Shown: positions 9,727 through 22,426 of the stretch, piece by piece
Layout of the letters: each line of letters opens with the position of its first letter
Numbering within the stretch: position 1 is the stretch's first letter
DNA from: Hevea brasiliensis
Lineage: Eukaryota > Streptophyta > Magnoliopsida > Malpighiales > Euphorbiaceae
NCBI RefSeq assembly: GCF_030052815.1
Contig: NC_079499.1
Coordinates: forward strand, 69,517,760-69,581,759
Length of the DNA stretch: 64,000 bases
Direction of reading: 5' to 3'
Notes under the pieces: model-generated
The model's input: the letters and a program-made list of their open reading frames with translations, nothing else
Database searches by the model: none
What the model was told of the DNA's origin: nothing
Program-made: the position numbers and the translations under genes

Positions 9727-11642
9727 ATGGCATCCTCGAGTCAGTCGGCAGAAGAAGTTCCTAGACAAGAAAAAAATGCTAAACCTTGGTCCAGACCGCC
9801 TCATAGTTCAGTGCCCCCGCAAAGTGATGTTACCAAGGCAGATACTAGCCCGTTACCTCCATTGGGCCTAAGCAAGGTTAAGGTCAGAATGACCGGTCTT
9901 GAGGGTCTATCTAGCAGTTGGAGATCGCTTCCCGATCACATCAAGGCAAAGTTCGAGGAAAAATACGGAAGGATTGCGACCTTGATACGAGTCAAAGTCC
10001 AAGTTTCGGCATTAAAAGCTATGCTGTCAATTTGGAACCCCAAGTATGGAGTGTTCTCCTTCAATGATATCGATATGACCCCCACTATGGAAGAATATCA
10101 GGCGCTACTAGAAATTCCTTATGTGGCGCAGAATCGGATCTACCTACACCTCGAGCATAGGCAGACCTGGAAACGATTTGCACATATGTTGGGGATTCCC
10201 CCGGAGGAAGCAAAGGCTAGAGAAACTGTCAAAGGAAACATGCATGGATGGTATTGGACTTACCTCAAGAAGTGGTTGGATCGATACATCCAGGATGAAC
10301 TATGGGAGCAAGCTTCATTGGCACTTGCTTCGGGGATCTATGGCCTGATCTTGTTCCCTGGGCCTTTTGGAATTATAACCTGCAGTGTAGCGGAAATGTT
10401 TTGGGCTGTAGAAAAACAGAAGATAAACCCAATATCGGCAATCCTTGCAGAGACTTTATTGACTCTTACTTACTGTAGATAACAAGGCAGGGGATCGATT
10501 AAATGTTGTTCTCAATTGTTGCACCTCTAGATTATCAGTCACATGTGTCCAGTAGAGACAAAGGGGTTAACTTGGTATCTTGACCAGCCTCTTATTGAGA
10601 AGATGACCAGATTAGTAATCAGTCCAAAGGACAAGCTGCAGTGGCAAGAGCGGATTTTGAGCTTCAACAGTCATGACTACTGTTGGAAGAAATTGTGAAC
10701 GTCGGGTCAACCCATCTTGCTTAGTACAGGGGGTAATTATTCAGTTCCTCTAATTGGAGTGACCGGATGCACAAGTTATATCCCAGCATTGGTAATGAGG
10801 CAGTTCGGTTCAACCCAGTCCTCAATTAGTATTGAAGAATACCACCAAGGTCATTTTTATCATGAGCTCGATAATGAAGAAGAATTGAAAATAGCTCGCA
10901 AATCCTGGGAAAACATCACTATGATGGAAAGGTCACCTAAAGGTTCGAGTGGCACGGGCGATTATCTTAAATGGAGAGCTGGTAGGAATCAAGGACACCA
11001 AACTGGCGATCCAACCAAACTCGAAGGTAGCGGCCCCCATCGAAACATCCTTTCAGAAGAAGCTAGCGCTCGTTTGGTCGACTCTCTACAAAAATCGATC
11101 ACCGAAAACCAGAAATTACAAGAACAAATAAGGTGGTTGGAGGACCAACAACACATCCTTGGAAGAGAGGTCAAAAGGCTGAGGGAAGAAGCAATGGTCG
11201 AAAAGACAGAGTTTGAGGAACAAGAAACGCAGTGGAAAAAGGAAAAGATCTCTCTCCAAGCAACAATAAAAGAGGCAGGAGTTCAGAATGGCAAACTTCA
11301 AGAGAGAATGGAATACCAGGAGATACTGATGGAAGAGTATAAACAAGAAAGCAAAAAAAAGAAGCTCGAACTGAGGAGAAAGCACAGCTTATCAATGATA
11401 TTATGAGAGAATGTGCTAAAGAAAGGAAGGAAAAAGAAAGACAAGCCACTCTCTATCAAGAGCTAAAAGAAAATGTTGACCAGCTAGAAAGAATGATAGC
11501 ACAGGGGAAACAAGAACTCTTGCCCGAATCCGAATATGCTTTGAAAATGTTCGACCCTGCCAGACAAGAAGAAAGACTTTACGAATATCTCAGGAGATGT
11601 CATTACATTATAAAGAGTCTCCCTGAGTTTAGGCCAATATAA
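9727..11642 (+). pseudogene. Tat/Ogre extra ORF1 (plant mobile-domain-like plus coiled coil), broken
   Basis: The ATG at 9727 opens MASSSQSAEEVP. The conserved core contains WNPKYGVFSFNDIDMTPTME, then EEYQALLEIP and an Arg/Trp-rich segment with a Gly/Pro-rich FPGPFGI. This matches the ORF1 (DUF7745-like) that precedes gag in Ogre/Tat elements; its function is unknown. The frame stops at 10482. Related text resumes in other frames at 10500-10715 and 10717-11406 (SVPLIGVTGCTSYIPALVMRQ), followed by a long Glu/Lys/Gln-rich coiled coil. A last frame change near 11400 leads to the end YEYLRRCHYIIKSLPEFRPI at 11642. Confidence 0.75.
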
Positions 11643-12072
11643 AGAGTGTTATGTATGAACTATTCGATTAATAAAATAACCTTGGGTCATTGTTTAGCAT
11701 ATTGTGAATGAATAGTATGACTCCCATAGGAACCACCCTCGCTAGGGTTGTGCGAAAAGTTAGATTTGCCATATGAACAAGTATCATAGATGCGCATTCA
11801 ATCCAGTCATTCACCGTCAGACTGTCGAACAATGCCATGATAAATTGATGCAATTATTCTTCTGCAGATTTCATTCCTGGCTTTCAGATGCCACCGTATC
11901 CTTTGTCCAAACCAGGACCTTTTAATTTTTAACAAAATTCAAAATTCACTAAAAGACTTCTTTTTCTTACTCCCCACAGAAAATCAACATTACTTCAAGC
12001 AAAGCAAGCCTGACCAGACACGCAGTTCAACCAAGACGAGTGTACTTAACAAGTTCACGAACAAGAAGGCTA
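11643..12072 (+). other. spacer between ORF1 and gag
   Basis: About 430 bases with no coding similarity on either strand. 'ttctgcagatttc' near 11861-11873 and 'ctccccacag' near 11971-11980 look like splice acceptors and could serve a spliced gag mRNA, but this is speculative. Confidence 0.4.
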
Positions 12073-14286
12073 ATGGAAGATCAAGAGCAAGTCCAGAACC
12101 TACAAGGACAGGTTTCCAAATTGAAAGACCAAGTCTCAGAGCTCATGAGATTAATGAGGGAGATGTCCCAAAATAAGCCTGCATTAGAGCCCAACTTGCC
12201 ACTACCTCCCCCACCTCCTACAACGGTTGATTCTCATCATGCTTCAACCTCTTTTACCTTCCAGCCACATATCCCGGATCCGACGATCACTGTCAATCCA
12301 ACCCCCCTGAATAATGACCCACCCTTCTCCTATTACCCGGCTGTCCCAAATGCCGAGCCACATTCTTCAATCCTGATCCCTCCGGTTCATTCTGCCCCTC
12401 ACTTCCCAACTGGGGGAATATCTCATGCAGTAGGAGGAGAAAATAAGATAAGAGAAAATGAGAAGTTATCTGCTCTAGAAGAGAGATTAAGAGCAATAGA
12501 GGGACTGAACATGTATGGTTCAATTGATGTGGCATCACTGAGATTGGTGCCAGATGTGGTGGTGCCGCCCAAGTTCAAAGTCCTGGACTTCGACAAATAT
12601 ACCGGGAATGCAGATCCCCGCATTCATCTAGCTACTTACATTGCCAAAATGTCTGCCCTGACAGAAGATGATAGACTCCTGGTCCACTTTTTTCATGAGA
12701 GTCTCTCCGAGGCAGCCCTGAGATGGTATTTTCAGTTGGACAAGAGCAAATTGCGCTCCTGGAAAGATTTGGCTGACGCTTTCCTGAAACAATACAAGTT
12801 CAACTGCGACGTTGCCCCCACAAGGAGAGACCTCCAAAATCTGTTGCAAAGAGACAGGGAAAGTTTCAAAGAGTATGCCCAGAGGTGGAGAGAATAGGCA
12901 GCAGAGGTGTATCCTCCGGTTACTAATAATGAGCTTTGCTCCCTGTTCATTAAGACGTTGAAGGCTCCTTATTTCAATCTGATGATTGGAAACACCTCCA
13001 ATAGCTTCTTGGAATCATTCAAGCTAGCGAGAGAATCGAAGCAAACCTCAGGTTAGGACGATTGCAGGAGATGATCGAGAATCTTGCAAAGAAGACTGCC
13101 AGTTTTGGCAAAAAGAAGGAAGGTGATGTGCACTCCATCACCCGACAGAATACCCAATCTTCATTCCCACAAAACAGTTTTCGGCCATATCCGCCTTCTC
13201 ATGGCCCAACAATTGCAAACATTCCACTCCCTTTCCCAAATTATCCTCATCCACGCCCACAGTATCCACCACCGACAACTTATCAGCCTAGATCACCTCC
13301 TCAACCTACTCAACCCAGACCACCCCAAAATAACCCAAGACCACAAAGAAATCCTGATCCACCTCTTCCCCTCCCACTCAGCGAAATATACCGATACCTT
13401 ATCGGTATAAATCAAATAGTGCCAATCCCCTTTGACCCAATTCAGCCGCCATACCCCAGGTGGTATGATGCTAGTGCCCAGTGCGAGTATCATGGAGGGG
13501 CACATAGGCACTCAACCGATAACTACGGGGCACTCAGGGGAAGAGTGCATGCCCTGATCAGAAACGAATGGTTAAAAATTGAAAGGAATGGCTCCCTTCC
13601 TAACGTCACCTCAAACCCATTGCCCAATCATGGTATGGGCAATGGCGTAAATATGATAGATTCGGAAGAAGAAGGGTCAACCTTGGAGGTAGATCAACTG
13701 ATTCCTCACTTTGAGGAGATTTTTATAATGGCAGTAAGGGAAGGTTACCTCTACCCTCAAACATTGGGGTCTGAAGTTGACGTAGGATGCCCTTATCACG
13801 GAGGAGCCGCTAACCATTCGAGCTGTGGAATTATGGGGAGTTTAAACAAGAGGTCCAGAACTTGCTGTCCCTCAAAATCTTAAGATGCCAAGCAAGGTCG
13901 AAAATAGAGGGCAAAATAAATACAGCCAGGTTTGGCCAAAATGCCTCCACCTCTAATCCCAGAATGACCTTCTCCGCCCCCAATGCACCAATAACACCAC
14001 CACCAGTGATAGTTATCCGAACCCCGCATCAGCTCCCTGTCACAAACACGCATGTTATTCCTTGGAGCTATAATTTCCAAGTCTTCACCCAAGGAGCATC
14101 AAGCAGTACACCGGCTCCTAGCCTTGCCCCACCCTCAGCACCTCCTAAATCGTGCTTCGCTCCACATGAGCACTTCAAGATGACTTACACCGAACCCTCC
14201 GGTGATGCTACTGCCCAATCAAACCCCGAGCCTATCACTTCCAGCAACTCTTCCCCACCTAAGCAAGAGGTAGAATTTATAACCTG
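12073..14286 (+). pseudogene. gag of the Tat-type element, broken
   Basis: The ATG at 12073 opens MEDQEQVQNLQGQVSKLKDQ, a coiled coil, then a Pro-rich linker. The Retrotrans_gag domain (about 12560-13040) shows FKVLDFDKYTGNADPRIHL, ALRWYFQL and FKEYAQRWRE. A TAG at 12895-12897 stands where related proteins have Gln. A frameshift near 13050 leads to a long Pro-rich region (13140-13440) and two Cys/His segments, CEYHGGAHRHSTDNY and CPYHGGAANHSSC, which take the place of a zinc knuckle in this lineage. Another frame change occurs near 13880, and the sequence ends in a Pro/Ser-rich tail. Capsid protein; not functional as written. Confidence 0.85.
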
Positions 14287-14341
14287 AAGCGAGAGATGTT
14301 ACGAGGATGATGGGAAGGAAAAGAAGAGAGGGAAAGTAAAA

Positions 14342-15098
14342 ATGGGAGAGCCACAAGAGAATACAGAAGAGGAGGTTGAGAAAGTGGAGAGAGGAGAACC
14401 TGTCGGACCAAAAGAAGAGGAGGAACTATTGCTCCAGATAATGAAGCCAAGTGAGTACGATGTTGTTGAGCAACTAAGGAAGACGCCTGCCCAGATTTCG
14501 TTATTGTCATTGATCTTAAGCTGAGAAGTGCACCGTCAAGCCCTATAGAAAATTTTGATCAAGCCTTCATAAACCCCGATATCACGCTGGGGTGATTTGA
14601 GAAAAAAGTGGGACAAATCCAAGCATCCAGTTTTGTCACCTTCTCTGAAGAAGAGATAGACTCGGCTGGCTTGAAGCACACCAAGGCTTTACATGTGAAG
14701 GTAAAATGCAAAGGCTGCATAATTGCTAAGGTCTTAATTGACAACGGGTCTGCGCTTAATGTCTTGCCCAATGCCACCTTTGCGAGGCTACCGGTCGACC
14801 GAACATGCATCAAAGTGCCATGGTGGTTAGAGCCTTTGACGGCACAAGGAGGGAAGTGCTGAGAGACATTGACTTGCCGCTTTAAATCGGGGCATGCACT
14901 TTCATCATCACATTCCAAGTGATGGATATTGAACTTGCATACACCATACTGCTAGGGAGGCCATGGATCCATTCAGCAAATTCCGTACCTTCGACTTTGC
15001 ACTAGAAGATTAAATACATTATGGACGGCAGAATCATCACTGTGAAAGGGGAGGAAGCCATGTTGGTCACCAAGCCGTAATCACTTCCTTATGTGGAA
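14342..15098 (+). pseudogene. aspartic protease region of the Tat-type element, broken
   Basis: An acidic lead-in is followed by SEYDVVEQLRKTPAQISLLS, the conserved element just upstream of the Tat protease. In another frame come KALHVKVKCKGCIIAKVLID and the active-site motif DNGSALNVLP (14740-14770), where most retropepsins have D-T/S-G. The flap-distal motif TILLGRPWIHSA is near 14945-14980. Stops at 14521-14523, 14860-14862 and 14882-14884 plus frame changes inactivate it. It would have cleaved the polyprotein. Confidence 0.8.
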
Positions 15099-15140
15099 GC
15101 AGCTGAGGAATCATTGGAAAGCTCTTTCTAGGCCCTTGAA

Positions 15141-15515
15141 TTGCAAGAAACCACCTCGAGAAATGAAGGGGCCACGGCTATGGTGGTAAAGGTAATGCTG
15201 AAGAGCTGTTATGAAAAGGGTAAAGGATTAGGCGCCTCATTACAGGGGATTGTCGAACCTATACCAGCCATCCAGAAGGTTGGCCGTTGCGGCTTGGGTT
15301 ATGAGGAAGCCCTCATAGATGGACGATTCTAGATGAGAAATATGCTTCGGGATCAAAGATTCAATCAGAAAGTCGGGAAAATGAAGGTAATGCCGAAAAT
15401 CACAGAGGTCTTCACCAAGCCGGTCATTGAAAATCCAGTGGAAACTGAAAAATCACCCGACGAACCATCCGTTGATGCCATCCATCTCGATACCTTATAT
15501 GAAGCCCTAATCTAG
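15141..15515 (+). pseudogene. G-patch segment after the protease
   Basis: The frame contains YEKGKGLGASLQGIVEPI followed by VGRCGLGYE, a G-patch-like glycine pattern known after the protease in Tat/Ogre polyproteins. G-patch motifs bind RNA or RNA helicases; the role in the element is unknown. A TAG at 15330-15332 interrupts the frame, which continues as RNMLRDQRFNQKVGK and ends at 15515. Confidence 0.7.
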
Positions 15516-15580
15516 CCAATGGCTGAAGGGCAAGAATTGGAAAACTGGACAGCAGAGGACATGTCTGTACTCAATTTCGA

Positions 15581-15762
15581 GTAAAGTACCTTTGGTTATC
15601 TACACTTGATTATTTCATCCATGGTGACAAGTGTAATACTGCAAATGGACCCTTTTCTTATGATGCAAATATCAATGAATTAATAGCGCATTTTACTTCC
15701 AATTCTCTTTTCCTTTTTCTTGAAATCCATTCTTATGATATATTCCACTTTCGTTTCTTCAG
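15581..15762 (+). other. candidate intron between protease and RT (Ogre type)
   Basis: A donor-like GTAAAGTACC follows the coding end SVLNF, and the acceptor is TTTCGTTTCTTCAG at 15749-15762. The 182 bases are AT-rich with stops in all frames. Downstream, the RT frame is open from 15764 without interruption, starting with an acidic linker. Ogre elements are known to have an intron at just this position, so placement and splice signals agree. Splicing has not been shown here. Confidence 0.6.
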
Positions 15763-15763
15763 G

Positions 15764-16790
15764 ACCATTCATCAATTAACACCTAATAATTCAATAGACT
15801 CAGAAATTCCTCTAGTTAATTTTGAAATCCCCATAACTGCCATTACTTCAAGTGATTCTGAGGGAGAACTCATAGAAGAAAGGGATGATAGAGATGAACC
15901 TTCCCTAGTGCCTTGTGGGGATGAAACACATACCATAAATTTAGGAACAGAAGAAATAAAAAGGGAACTTAAGGTTGTGGGGAGTGGAGAATTAGAAGAT
16001 ATGGTCAGTTTACTCAAAGAATTCTTGGACGCATTTTCATGGAGCTATGACAATATGACCGGCTTAGACCCTCACATAGTGATGCACAAAATTCCCCTAA
16101 TTCCTGGGACAATCCCAGTGAAGCAAAAGCTAAGAAGAATGAACCCTGACACGCTACTCAAAGTTAGGGATGAAGTCAAAAAGCAGTATGATGCTGGGTT
16201 TCTGGAAGTAGTCAAATATCCTCAATGGATAGCTAACGTTGTCCTGGTAATGAAAAAGGACGGGAGAGTCAGGGTGTGTGTTGATTACAGGGATCTTAAT
16301 AAAGCAAGCTTGAAAGATGATTTCCCTCTCCCACACGTAGATGTGCTAGTAGACAATGCTGCAGATTGGGCAGATGTTCATGTATCGATGGGGCGTCTGG
16401 GTACAATCAAATCCCCATGGATGAGCAAGATAAGGAGAAAACTGCTTTTATCACTCTGTGGGGGGTATTCTGTTATCGGGTCATGCCATTTGGCTTAAAG
16501 AATGCTGGCGCTACCTACCAACGCACTATGGTCATGTTATTCCATGATATGATGCACAAAGAAGTGGAGGTGTATGTGGATGATATGATCATCAAATCTA
16601 GGGAAGGAGAAAGTCAAGTGCAGGTGCTGAGGAAAGTATTCGAGAGACTCAGGAAGTATCAACTGAAATTGAACCCTGCCAAATGCGTGTTCGGAGCTAG
16701 ATCTGGGAAGTTGTAGGGATTCATAGTGAGTGAGAAGGGAATAGAAGTAGATCCAGACAAAGTTTGAGCCATTCAAGAAATGCCATCCTC
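15764..16790 (+). pseudogene. reverse transcriptase of the Tat-type element, broken
   Basis: After an acidic linker comes FLDAFSWSYDNMTGLDP, then the RT fingers with MKKDGRVRVCVDYRDLNKAS and DDFPLPHVDVLV. A frameshift near 16345-16370 follows. Next come SGYNQIPMDEQDKEKTAF, the palm core CYRVMPFGLKNAGATYQR and the catalytic YVDD box (16573-16584). TAG at 16714-16716 and TGA at 16765-16767 end the frame. The catalytic motifs are still legible. Confidence 0.85.
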
Positions 16791-17400
16791 AAAAACAGAG
16801 AGGGAAGTGCGCAGTTCCTGGGGAAGCTGAACTACATTTCTAGATTTATTCCCAACCTCACTGCTAAAGCTGAGCCTATCTTTAGACTACTCCAAAAGAA
16901 CAACACCACTCAATGGGATTCAGTTTGCCAAGAGACTTTCGAGAAAATTAAGCAGATCTGTCAAACCCGCCGATATTGGTTCCTCTGATGGCAGGAAGGC
17001 CGCTGATTCTGTACATGGCAGTCCAACAAAGCTCAATGGGATGTGTTTTGGGGCAGCATGATGATACTAGTTGAAAGGAGAGGGCCATTTATTACCTGAG
17101 CAAGAAGTTCAATGATTGGGAGTCGAGGTACTCTTTTCTAGAGAAATCTTATTGCGCATTGGCCTGGATGGCTAATCGGCTTAAACACTACATATTGAAT
17201 CTTAAGACATGGCTCATCTCTAGGATGGATCCTATTAAGTATGTATTTGAAAGCTCATTTGTGCCAGGAAGGATAGCCAAATGGCAGGTCATACTCTCTC
17301 AATATGACATTGTTTATATGACCCAGAAAACAGTGAAAGGTAGCATAATCGTTGATCTCCTAGTGAAAAACCCTATCCAGGATTATGAAGCCTTGGATTT
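16791..17400 (+). pseudogene. RT connection and first RNase H, broken
   Basis: FLGKLNYISRFIPNLTAKAE (16815-16874) is the conserved RT/RNase H connection of gypsy elements. The RNase H core is spread over several frames to about 17150 with multiple stops, then resumes as ALAWMANRLKHYILNLKTWL and a C-terminal part to about 17400. This is the degraded copy; the second RNase H follows it. Confidence 0.7.
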
Positions 17401-17870
17401 TCAGTTCCCTGATGAGCATGTTAACGAAGTCGACGGTGAGGAAAAAGAGCCAGCTGATGTATGGGAAATGTATTTTGACGGAGCTGTCAATTTGTCTGGT
17501 AATGGGATTGGAGCTGTGCTAGTATCCCCTGACGGAAGACACTTCCCGATAGCTATCAAATTAAAGTTTGAATGTACCAACAATGTCGCAGAATATGAAG
17601 CCTGTGTGATGGGTTTACAAGCTAACATCGAAATGAAAGTCAGGAAGTTAGAGGTATATGGAGATTTAGCCTTGATCATTTATCAAGTCAAGGGAGAATG
17701 GCAAACCAAGGATCCGAAGTTAATCCCATATCAAAAGTACTTATTAGAATTGATCAAGAGGTTTGAAGAAATTTCTTTCACTCACCTCAGCCAAGACAAA
17801 AATCAGTTTGCAGATGCCTTAGCTACCCTGGCATACTACTTCATGATCGAGGAAGAAACAGATGGTAAAC
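17401..17870 (+). pseudogene. second (archaeal-type) RNase H of the Tat-type element
   Basis: The domain is unbroken. It reads WEMYFDGAVNLSGNGIG, then NNVAEYEACVMGLQ, KLEVYGDLALIIYQV and QFADALATLA, with the four acidic catalytic residues (D, E, D, D) at their expected places. A second, archaeal-type RNase H after the normal one is a known trait of the Tat lineage. It lies in one frame with the front half of the integrase (17159-18367). The element as a whole is dead. Confidence 0.85.
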
Positions 17871-19044
17871 CTTGGTATCATGACATCCAGGTCTACATCA
17901 AAACCAGAGAATTCCCCCTTGGGGTAAGTAGAAATGAAAGGAGAATGATCCGGAGATTAGCTTTGGGATACTTCCCCAGTGGCAAAATTCTATACAAAAG
18001 GAGCTCCAACGGCGAATTATTGAGATGCGTAGATGCAAAAGAAGCAAGAAGGATCCTTTTCGAGACTCATGAGGGGAATTGTGCAACCCATGCTAATGGG
18101 CATATGATGGCTAAGCAAATCATGAGACGGGGATACTTCTGGACTACTATGGAGAAGGATTGCATCGAGTACTTTCGGAAGTGTCATAAATGTCAGATCT
18201 ACGCAGATCCGATAAATGTTCTGCCTCACCAATTGTTCAACCTCGTCTCACCATGGCCTTTCGCAATGTGGGGAATCGATATGATTGGTCCCATCAACCC
18301 CAAGGCATCCAATGGGCATAGATTTATCTTAGTAGCTATTGACTATTTTCTAAATGGGTTGAAGTGACGTCATATGCTCACATCATGCAGAACACATTCC
18401 TCAAATTCCTCAAAAATAATATCATCTACCGACACGGCCTCCCCAGTGAGATCATCACTGACAATGCCAAGAATTTGAATGGTCTGAAGATCCATAAATT
18501 ATGTGATCAGTACAAGATTCGACATCTCAATTCCTCACCATATCGTCCCCAGATGAACGGAGCGGTGGAAGCCATAAACAAAAATCTAAAGAGAATAATC
18601 CAGAAAATGACAGTCACCTATAGAGATTGGCATGATATGCTTCCCTACACCCTTCATGCATACTGGACCTCTGTAAGAACATCAACTGGGGCAACCCCAT
18701 ACTCACTAGTTTACGGGATGGAAGCTGTTCTACCTATTGAAGTAGAAATTCCTTCCCTAAGGATTCTAAAGGAATCAGGGATTGATGAGTCGGAGTGGAT
18801 CCAGTCAAGGTTGGACCAATTGAATTTGCTAGACGAGAAAAGGCTAGCGGCGGCATGTCATGGGCAGTTATACCAGAGAAGAATGGCTAGGGCATTTAAC
18901 AAAGGCGTTCATCCACGCAAATTTCAACCAGGAGATCTCATCCTAAAAAAGGTGCTTCCGAATCAAAACGATACCCGGGGTAAATGGTCGCCAACCTATG
19001 GGGACCTTACGTGGTTAAAAAGGCATTTTCTGATGGGGCCCTGA
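17871..19044 (+). pseudogene. integrase of the Tat-type element, one frameshift
   Basis: The zinc-binding HHCC region is THANGHMMAK...CIEYFRKCHKCQ. The catalytic core has D in WGIDMIGP (18274-18297), D in IITDNAKN (18453-18476) and E in NGAVEAINK (18556-18582), so DDE is complete. A frameshift at about 18345-18365 (after LVAIDYF) separates the first D from the rest. The C-terminal part has the TPYSLVYGMEAVLP motif and a basic tail with a second frame change near 19000. No chromodomain is seen, as expected for Tat. Confidence 0.85.
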
Positions 19045-19512
19045 TCTTGACCCATATGGATGGTGAGGAAATCCTAAAACCCGTGAATGCCGACACTGTC
19101 AAAAGGTATTATGCCAAAAAAAAAAGAGGGGGGGGGGGGAGGGGGTGAAAATCTGAAAGGACGCCCCTAACAAAATGTGAGAAAGAAGGCAAAAACCCGG
19201 AAGGGCGCTTTCTGTAAAATGAGTGAAGGGTGAAAACCCGAAAAGGCACCCTGAAAAAAAAAAAGAGAAAAAGAAAATAAAATTTGAGGGCGAAAACCCG
19301 AAAGCGCGCCCTTAGAACTAGAAAATGGAGAAATAAGGAAGGGGACACAGGAACGGAAATAAACCATCATGGCATGAATCTTCGTCAATAAAGTACTTGA
19401 ACTAATGGCGGTTAATAGACTTCAAAGTCAACTACAAGGAATCTGTGAGATCTATACTCGTACCCTTTTTCTTTGAAACTGTACCTTTATCTCTCAAGTC
19501 AAAATAAAGTCA
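19045..19512 (+). other. 3' UTR of the Tat-type element with GAAAACCCGAAAG repeats
   Basis: Non-coding. Between about 19145 and 19315 a motif of the form GTGAAAACCCGAAAGGGCGC recurs about four times in degenerate form, with purine-rich filler and a G run (19129-19145). The same motif type appears again at 23705-23790 on the other side of the solo LTR, which shows that the 3' UTR was split by that insertion. Confidence 0.7.
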
Positions 19513-19517
19513 TCCTT
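19513..19517. repeat. TSD, left copy (TCCTT) of the solo LTR
   Basis: TCCTT directly precedes TGTAACACCCC and recurs at 23493-23497 directly after GGGTGTGACA. Confidence 0.9.
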
Positions 19518-20053
19518 TGTAACACCCCTATGTTCGGTAGTGCGTTCTACTGTTCCAGTGACCAGTGTTGTCTGGATAGCTAGGATGCCTAGAACTACAC
19601 TTCAATATGAGTGTGGAGACATAAAATAATAAAATACGAGAAAAGAAAATACATGAAAAACAAAGGAAAAATAATAACAAAGAAATGTAATCAAGTTAAA
19701 CGAGCCGAGAACCCTAGCGATGGGTAACCGCACCGGGAAGTCACGGCGTGGACCGTTGACTAGCCCTGGACTGCGAGGAACCCTGGAAAATATTTTTAGG
19801 ACTTAAATAGACCCCTATTGAAGTATAAATATCATTAGAAATATTAAATGAAAATTAAATAATTAGTACAAGGAAAAGTGAGAAATCGAAAAACGGACAA
19901 AACCCGGTATTACCGAAAAATCGGGAATACAACCCGAACAGGGGCATTGTGGTCATTTGACATCCCAAATTGTCTTTTAACCTAAATGTCTATTAAAAAT
20001 AAATAATATTACACTTGGAAAATATAATGAAAAATTAATTTAGGGATACCTAA

Positions 20054-20063
20054 TATAAATAGC
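20054..20063 (+). promoter_or_regulatory. TATA box in the solo LTR
   Basis: TATAAATAGC about 540 bases into the LTR. The identical box is kept on the minus strand in both LTRs of the related element (33167-33176 and 40186-40195), which supports its use as the LTR promoter. Confidence 0.55.
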
Positions 20064-22426
20064 AAAAATGGGGTTCAATTTAGGTAATTAACACACTTTA
20101 AACATAAAATAAGATTGATTTCATGTGAGTGGACCACTAAGGAATTTAAAATATATTAAGTGGGCAGATTGCTCCACTAAAACATCATCTTCAACTTTAG
20201 AAATCTCCATTGCCGTAGATGAAGAGCTCCCAAAACCTCCATTGCCATCCATGTGTGGAGCTTCATCCACTCAAGATCAAGCCACAATTTCTTCAAGTCT
20301 CCTTCAATAAAGTTTGAGTACACAGCTTGGGCAGTATTTTGGGAGCAAAAAGGGAGAGATTTGAAGAGGTTTGACAAGCTCCACTTGAGGTATATGTCCA
20401 TTTCCTTCATCCTTGATTTGTTAAAGTTTGTAAGGATGTTATGGGTGTTTGATTTATGAAGAAATTTTTGAGGTTTGATGTTGAATGTGAATGTGTACTT
20501 TTGGCAGCCATGGAAACACCTTGAAGGCAGTTTAATTGTGCTTGTAAATGATGAATTAAATGATTGATTAAATGTATATTGTGTAGGAAATTGTTTGGGT
20601 GATGTATACTTGGTATATGTAAATGTGAAATGAAATTTAAAGCTTGGAAATTAATGGAATGTAAATGTACCATTGTGGCAGTTTGTTAACTCATGAGGAA
20701 TGCTGGAATTCATGCTTGGTTTATGAAATAATGGTGTTGAAATGTATTGGTTGTTATGGCAGTTTGAGTGTATGTATGGTGGTGTAAAGTGGGACATGTA
20801 AATGGGCATGAATTGGTGATTGAATTGTTGTAAATTGAGTTGGAGAAATTCTGCACTTGTTGGTGCACATTGAATGTAATTGTAAGCTGCCAAAATGACC
20901 TATAATATGTTATAAATTATGTTTAGGTTGTGGTAGAACCAGAATTGGTTTGAAGGTTAAGTTTGGTGAGTGTTAAAAGTGATGCTTGATGTGTATGCAA
21001 GAATTTCAATAAGGCAGTTTGAGTTTTAGGCCTATAACTTTAATTGTGTAGCTCCAATTGGTATGAGACCAATTGGAGGTGAAACTAGGCACAAAATGTA
21101 CCAACTTTCATGAAGGAAGCTTGCCAAAATTCTGCTTGCAAGGTAGCTTGAAAAATGACCAAATCCGGATTAAGTGCAAATGAGGCTTGAAAATTGACCA
21201 TTTGGGCAGCAGTTAGTGTTTAGGCCATAACTCACTCAAAACAGGTCCAATTGACCTGAAATTTTAACCATGAATAGATAAGACCCATATCTACAAGTCT
21301 TATGAGGACACCAAAGCCCAGAAATGACCATAAGTAAGTCAAAAAGCTTGCACAAGTTCGGATCCAAAAACTGGCCGAACCTAAAATGACCTAAAGTGAC
21401 CTAAAATGACCAATTTTGGTGTAATTTGACCAGCAATAGTAAAATGACCATAACTTGGTCTACATAACTCAGAATGACCTGAAATTTTGCCACGCATGCA
21501 ATAAGACATAGATCTACAAGTTTTTAGTTTTGACCGAAACCCGAAAACTGAGGGAACTAGGTCGTCCGGCTAGGTCAAACTAGTATCTCGGAATCCAACA
21601 AATTGCAAGAAAATGCAGTATACACGAAAATGAACTTGGTAACATGTACCAACCCTAAAAGACTATCGAATGTGACATATTAGTAACGTTAAAACCTAAA
21701 TTACCTAAAATGCATTGAGGGTCGATATATTAAGTTGATTAAGCAAATAATAGCATTCAGTGAATTATTTATCAAACATTATTGTTAGAGACAGTTTAAT
21801 TAAGTACTGAAACACTTCAAATTGTGTTTCTCAGTTAGCAAAGACTCAGGGAGAGGGAAGGAAACACTGAGTCAAGAACAAGAGACAGTTATCAGAGGTT
21901 TGTGCACAGCTAGTTTTTAACTGATTTTGTTTTGAATATTTCATATGATTAAATGACATATTTTCTTATGTATTATGTTTAATAAGCATTGGATTTAATT
22001 CAATGATTATTGAAATTATTATAGTATGTATGAATTTAGATTTGTGAAATGGTATTCCCATAAGTATTAAGCATTGTTATGGATTGAATAAATTATGTTT
22101 TGGAAAATTATGATAGAACATGTTTTGAATTGTGATGGTAATTTTCATGGAAAAATGCAAATTTATGATTTGAATTGTGATGAGCATAAAAATTATTGGA
22201 TATTGGAATTGACTTTGAATTGAATTATATTGTGATTTATGCCCACTAAAAGGATTGTGATATTGTTTTATATCTCACTATAGATGCTTGAATAGGTTAT
22301 TACCCGTCTCTCTCATTTGTTGAGAAGACAATGGAGTTAGTTGTGTTTTGATTACCATGGTACGTGCACAGGTTTTATCACGTGGCCCTTGCGGAAGATT
22401 CATTATTGTGATGGTACTATGCATGA

